Assembly: GCA_030637505.1 (NCBI GenBank)
Contig: DAOWGJ010000140.1
Span: 1 to 6,798, forward strand
From: Holophagae bacterium
Lineage (GTDB): Bacteria > Acidobacteriota > Thermoanaerobaculia > Thermoanaerobaculales > Sulfomarinibacteraceae
Direction of reading: 5' to 3'
Length of the DNA: 6,798 nucleotides
Below the pieces are notes generated by a model that did no database searches, was not told the origin of the DNA, and saw only the letters and a list, made by a program, of their open reading frames with translations. Shown here piece by piece: positions 5,471-6,798 of this stretch. Position 1 is the stretch's first letter, and each line of letters opens with the position of its first letter. The position numbers and the translations under genes are program-made.

Positions 5471-6793
5471 GTGAACGAAACGATCCTCTGCGACCACTGC
5501 GGCCTTCCGGTCCCTGCCGGGCTGGTTGATGCAGAAGCCGAATTGCAGTTCTGCTGCTCTGGCTGCCGTCTGGCCTACCAGATCATCCACGACCACGGGC
5601 TCGGCGGTTTCTACGGCTTGAGGGAACGCCTGGATCAGGAGGCTCAGCCTGCGAAGAGTTCCGGCAGGGCCTTTTCAGATTTCGACGACCCCGCATTCTT
5701 CGCAAGGTACGTGACGGGCCTGCCGGACGGATTGGCGACAGTCGAACTCTACCTCGAAGGCATCCACTGCGCCGCCTGTGTTTGGCTGGTGGAGAGAATC
5801 CCGGTCGCCTTGCCGGGAGTCGTCGAAATTCGCCTGGATTTCGGACGAGCCCTGGCCATCGTCACCTGGGATCCGGCCGAGGTCCCCCTCTCAACGATTG
5901 CACGATTCCTCGACGGGATCGGCTACCAACCACACCCCTTCCGGGGGTCATCGACGAGAGACCTCGCCAGGCAGGAGAGCCGCGCCCTCTTGATTCGGAT
6001 CGCCGTTGCCGGCGCCCTCGCGGGCAATGTCATGCTCCTGGCCTTCGCCCTCTACGGCGGCCATTTTCACGGTATTTCGCCAGAGTACCGAGCGGTTTTT
6101 CGCTGGCTGAGCCTGCTCCTGACCCTCCCGTCGGTCGGCTGGTGCGCGCGGCCGTTCTTCCGCGGCGCGGTCGGCGCCCTGCAGACACGCACCCTCCACA
6201 TGGACCTCCCTATCGCCGTCGGCATCCTCGCGGGGTTCCTCCAGGGTAGTTTCAACATCGTCTTCGACCGCGGCGAAATCTATTTCGAGTCGGTGACCGC
6301 ACTGATCTTCCTGCTTCTGGTCGGCCGCTACATTCAGCAGAACCAGCAACGTGCCGCCGCCGGAGCTTCGGAACTCCTCTTTTCACTTTCACCTTCGACC
6401 GCCCGTCTGGTGGAGGACGACGGCGTTCGGGAGGTTCCGATCGAGGCTCTCGGCAAGGGATCGATCATCGAAGTTCTCGCAGGCGACACCGTGGCCGGTG
6501 ACGGCATAGTCGTCCGGGGCCGCTCCAGCCTGGATCGTTCTCTCCTGACCGGAGAAAGCCGGCCGGAGAACGTCACCGAAGGCGACAAAGTCCACGCAGG
6601 AACCATCAACCTGAGTGCGCCACTGAGAATTCAAATCGAAGAGGCCGGGGAAGAGACCCGGGTCGGTCGCCTGATGCGCCTTGTCGAAGACGGGGCCCGG
6701 CGAAAGGCCCCAATTGTCCGACTGGCAGACCGAATCTCCGGGTGGTTTGTCGCCTCAGTTATCGTCCTTGCCGTCATCAAGCTTCTAATTTAG
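5471..6793 (+). CDS. ccoI: CcoI/FixI-type copper-translocating P-type ATPase, N-terminal part only
   Basis: These 440 residues are the front half of a heavy-metal P1B ATPase of the type that supplies copper to cbb3 cytochrome oxidase. An N-terminal cysteine-rich metal-binding region has C7xxC10 and C28-C29-xx-C32. It is followed by a heavy-metal-associated domain with GIHCAACVWLVE (C100, C103), typical of CcoI. Membrane helices lie at about 172-195, 208-226, 245-264 and 274-289, then the actuator domain with T360-G-E-S363. A fifth helix starts near 424, but the frame ends at residue 440. The CPC metal-site helix, the DKTGT phosphorylation site and the nucleotide-binding domain are absent; family members are usually 700-850 residues. 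The last residues (AVIKLLI, then TAG) diverge from what the family leads one to expect. GTG 5471 is chosen because conserved sequence starts right after it; the TTG at 5363 would run through the opposite gene's promoter. As written it could not pump metal. Confidence 0.85.
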   Translation: MNETILCDHCGLPVPAGLVDAEAELQFCCSGCRLAYQIIHDHGLGGFYGLRERLDQEAQPAKSSGRAFSDFDDPAFFARYVTGLPDGLATVELYLEGIHCAACVWLVERIPVALPGVVEIRLDFGRALAIVTWDPAEVPLSTIARFLDGIGYQPHPFRGSSTRDLARQESRALLIRIAVAGALAGNVMLLAFALYGGHFHGISPEYRAVFRWLSLLLTLPSVGWCARPFFRGAVGALQTRTLHMDLPIAVGILAGFLQGSFNIVFDRGEIYFESVTALIFLLLVGRYIQQNQQRAAAGASELLFSLSPSTARLVEDDGVREVPIEALGKGSIIEVLAGDTVAGDGIVVRGRSSLDRSLLTGESRPENVTEGDKVHAGTINLSAPLRIQIEEAGEETRVGRLMRLVEDGARRKAPIVRLADRISGWFVASVIVLAVIKLLI

Positions 6794-6798
6794 CACCA

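Overview
The window looks like a piece of a GC-rich bacterial chromosome. It holds three genes and one repeat-rich intergenic region. The taxonomy is inferred only. The large secreted protein combines Asp-box (BNR) repeats with duplicated C-terminal modules ending in 'ASVVDN..(N/G)DPT', a style I associate with Acidobacteriota-like soil or sediment bacteria. No rRNA or other marker gene is present to confirm this.

Layout, left to right. Positions 1-111 lie downstream of the first gene and begin inside a 63-bp repeat. Positions 112-1440 (minus) encode a multi-pass membrane protein that looks like a GT-C type glycosyltransferase. Positions 1441-2026 contain no convincing gene. This stretch holds a 34-bp perfect palindrome, three internal inverted repeats, a second perfect copy of the 63-bp repeat, and several copies of the motif GTGGCACCCAT. 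Together these look like a roughly 460-bp non-autonomous mobile element (REP/MITE-like) with 17-bp terminal inverted repeats. Positions 2027-5269 (minus) encode a 1080-residue exported beta-propeller protein with 13 Asp-box repeats and two tandem C-terminal modules of about 217 residues. Positions 5270-5470 are a divergent promoter region with a good sigma70-like promoter and a 15-bp palindrome for the minus gene, and a possible leaderless promoter for the plus gene. Positions 5471-6793 (plus) encode the N-terminal 440 residues of a CcoI/FixI-type copper-translocating P-type ATPase. Its reading frame stops before the catalytic core, five bases from the end of the window.

The three genes show no obvious common pathway. 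The ATPase would normally load copper for cbb3 cytochrome oxidase assembly, while the other two belong to cell-envelope or secreted functions. The most unusual material is the repeat family. One 63-bp copy lies about 50-60 bp after the stop codon of each minus-strand gene, and both copies stop matching exactly at the end of the terminal-repeat motif. The abrupt end of the ATPase also deserves a check, since it may be an assembly edge or a real interruption.
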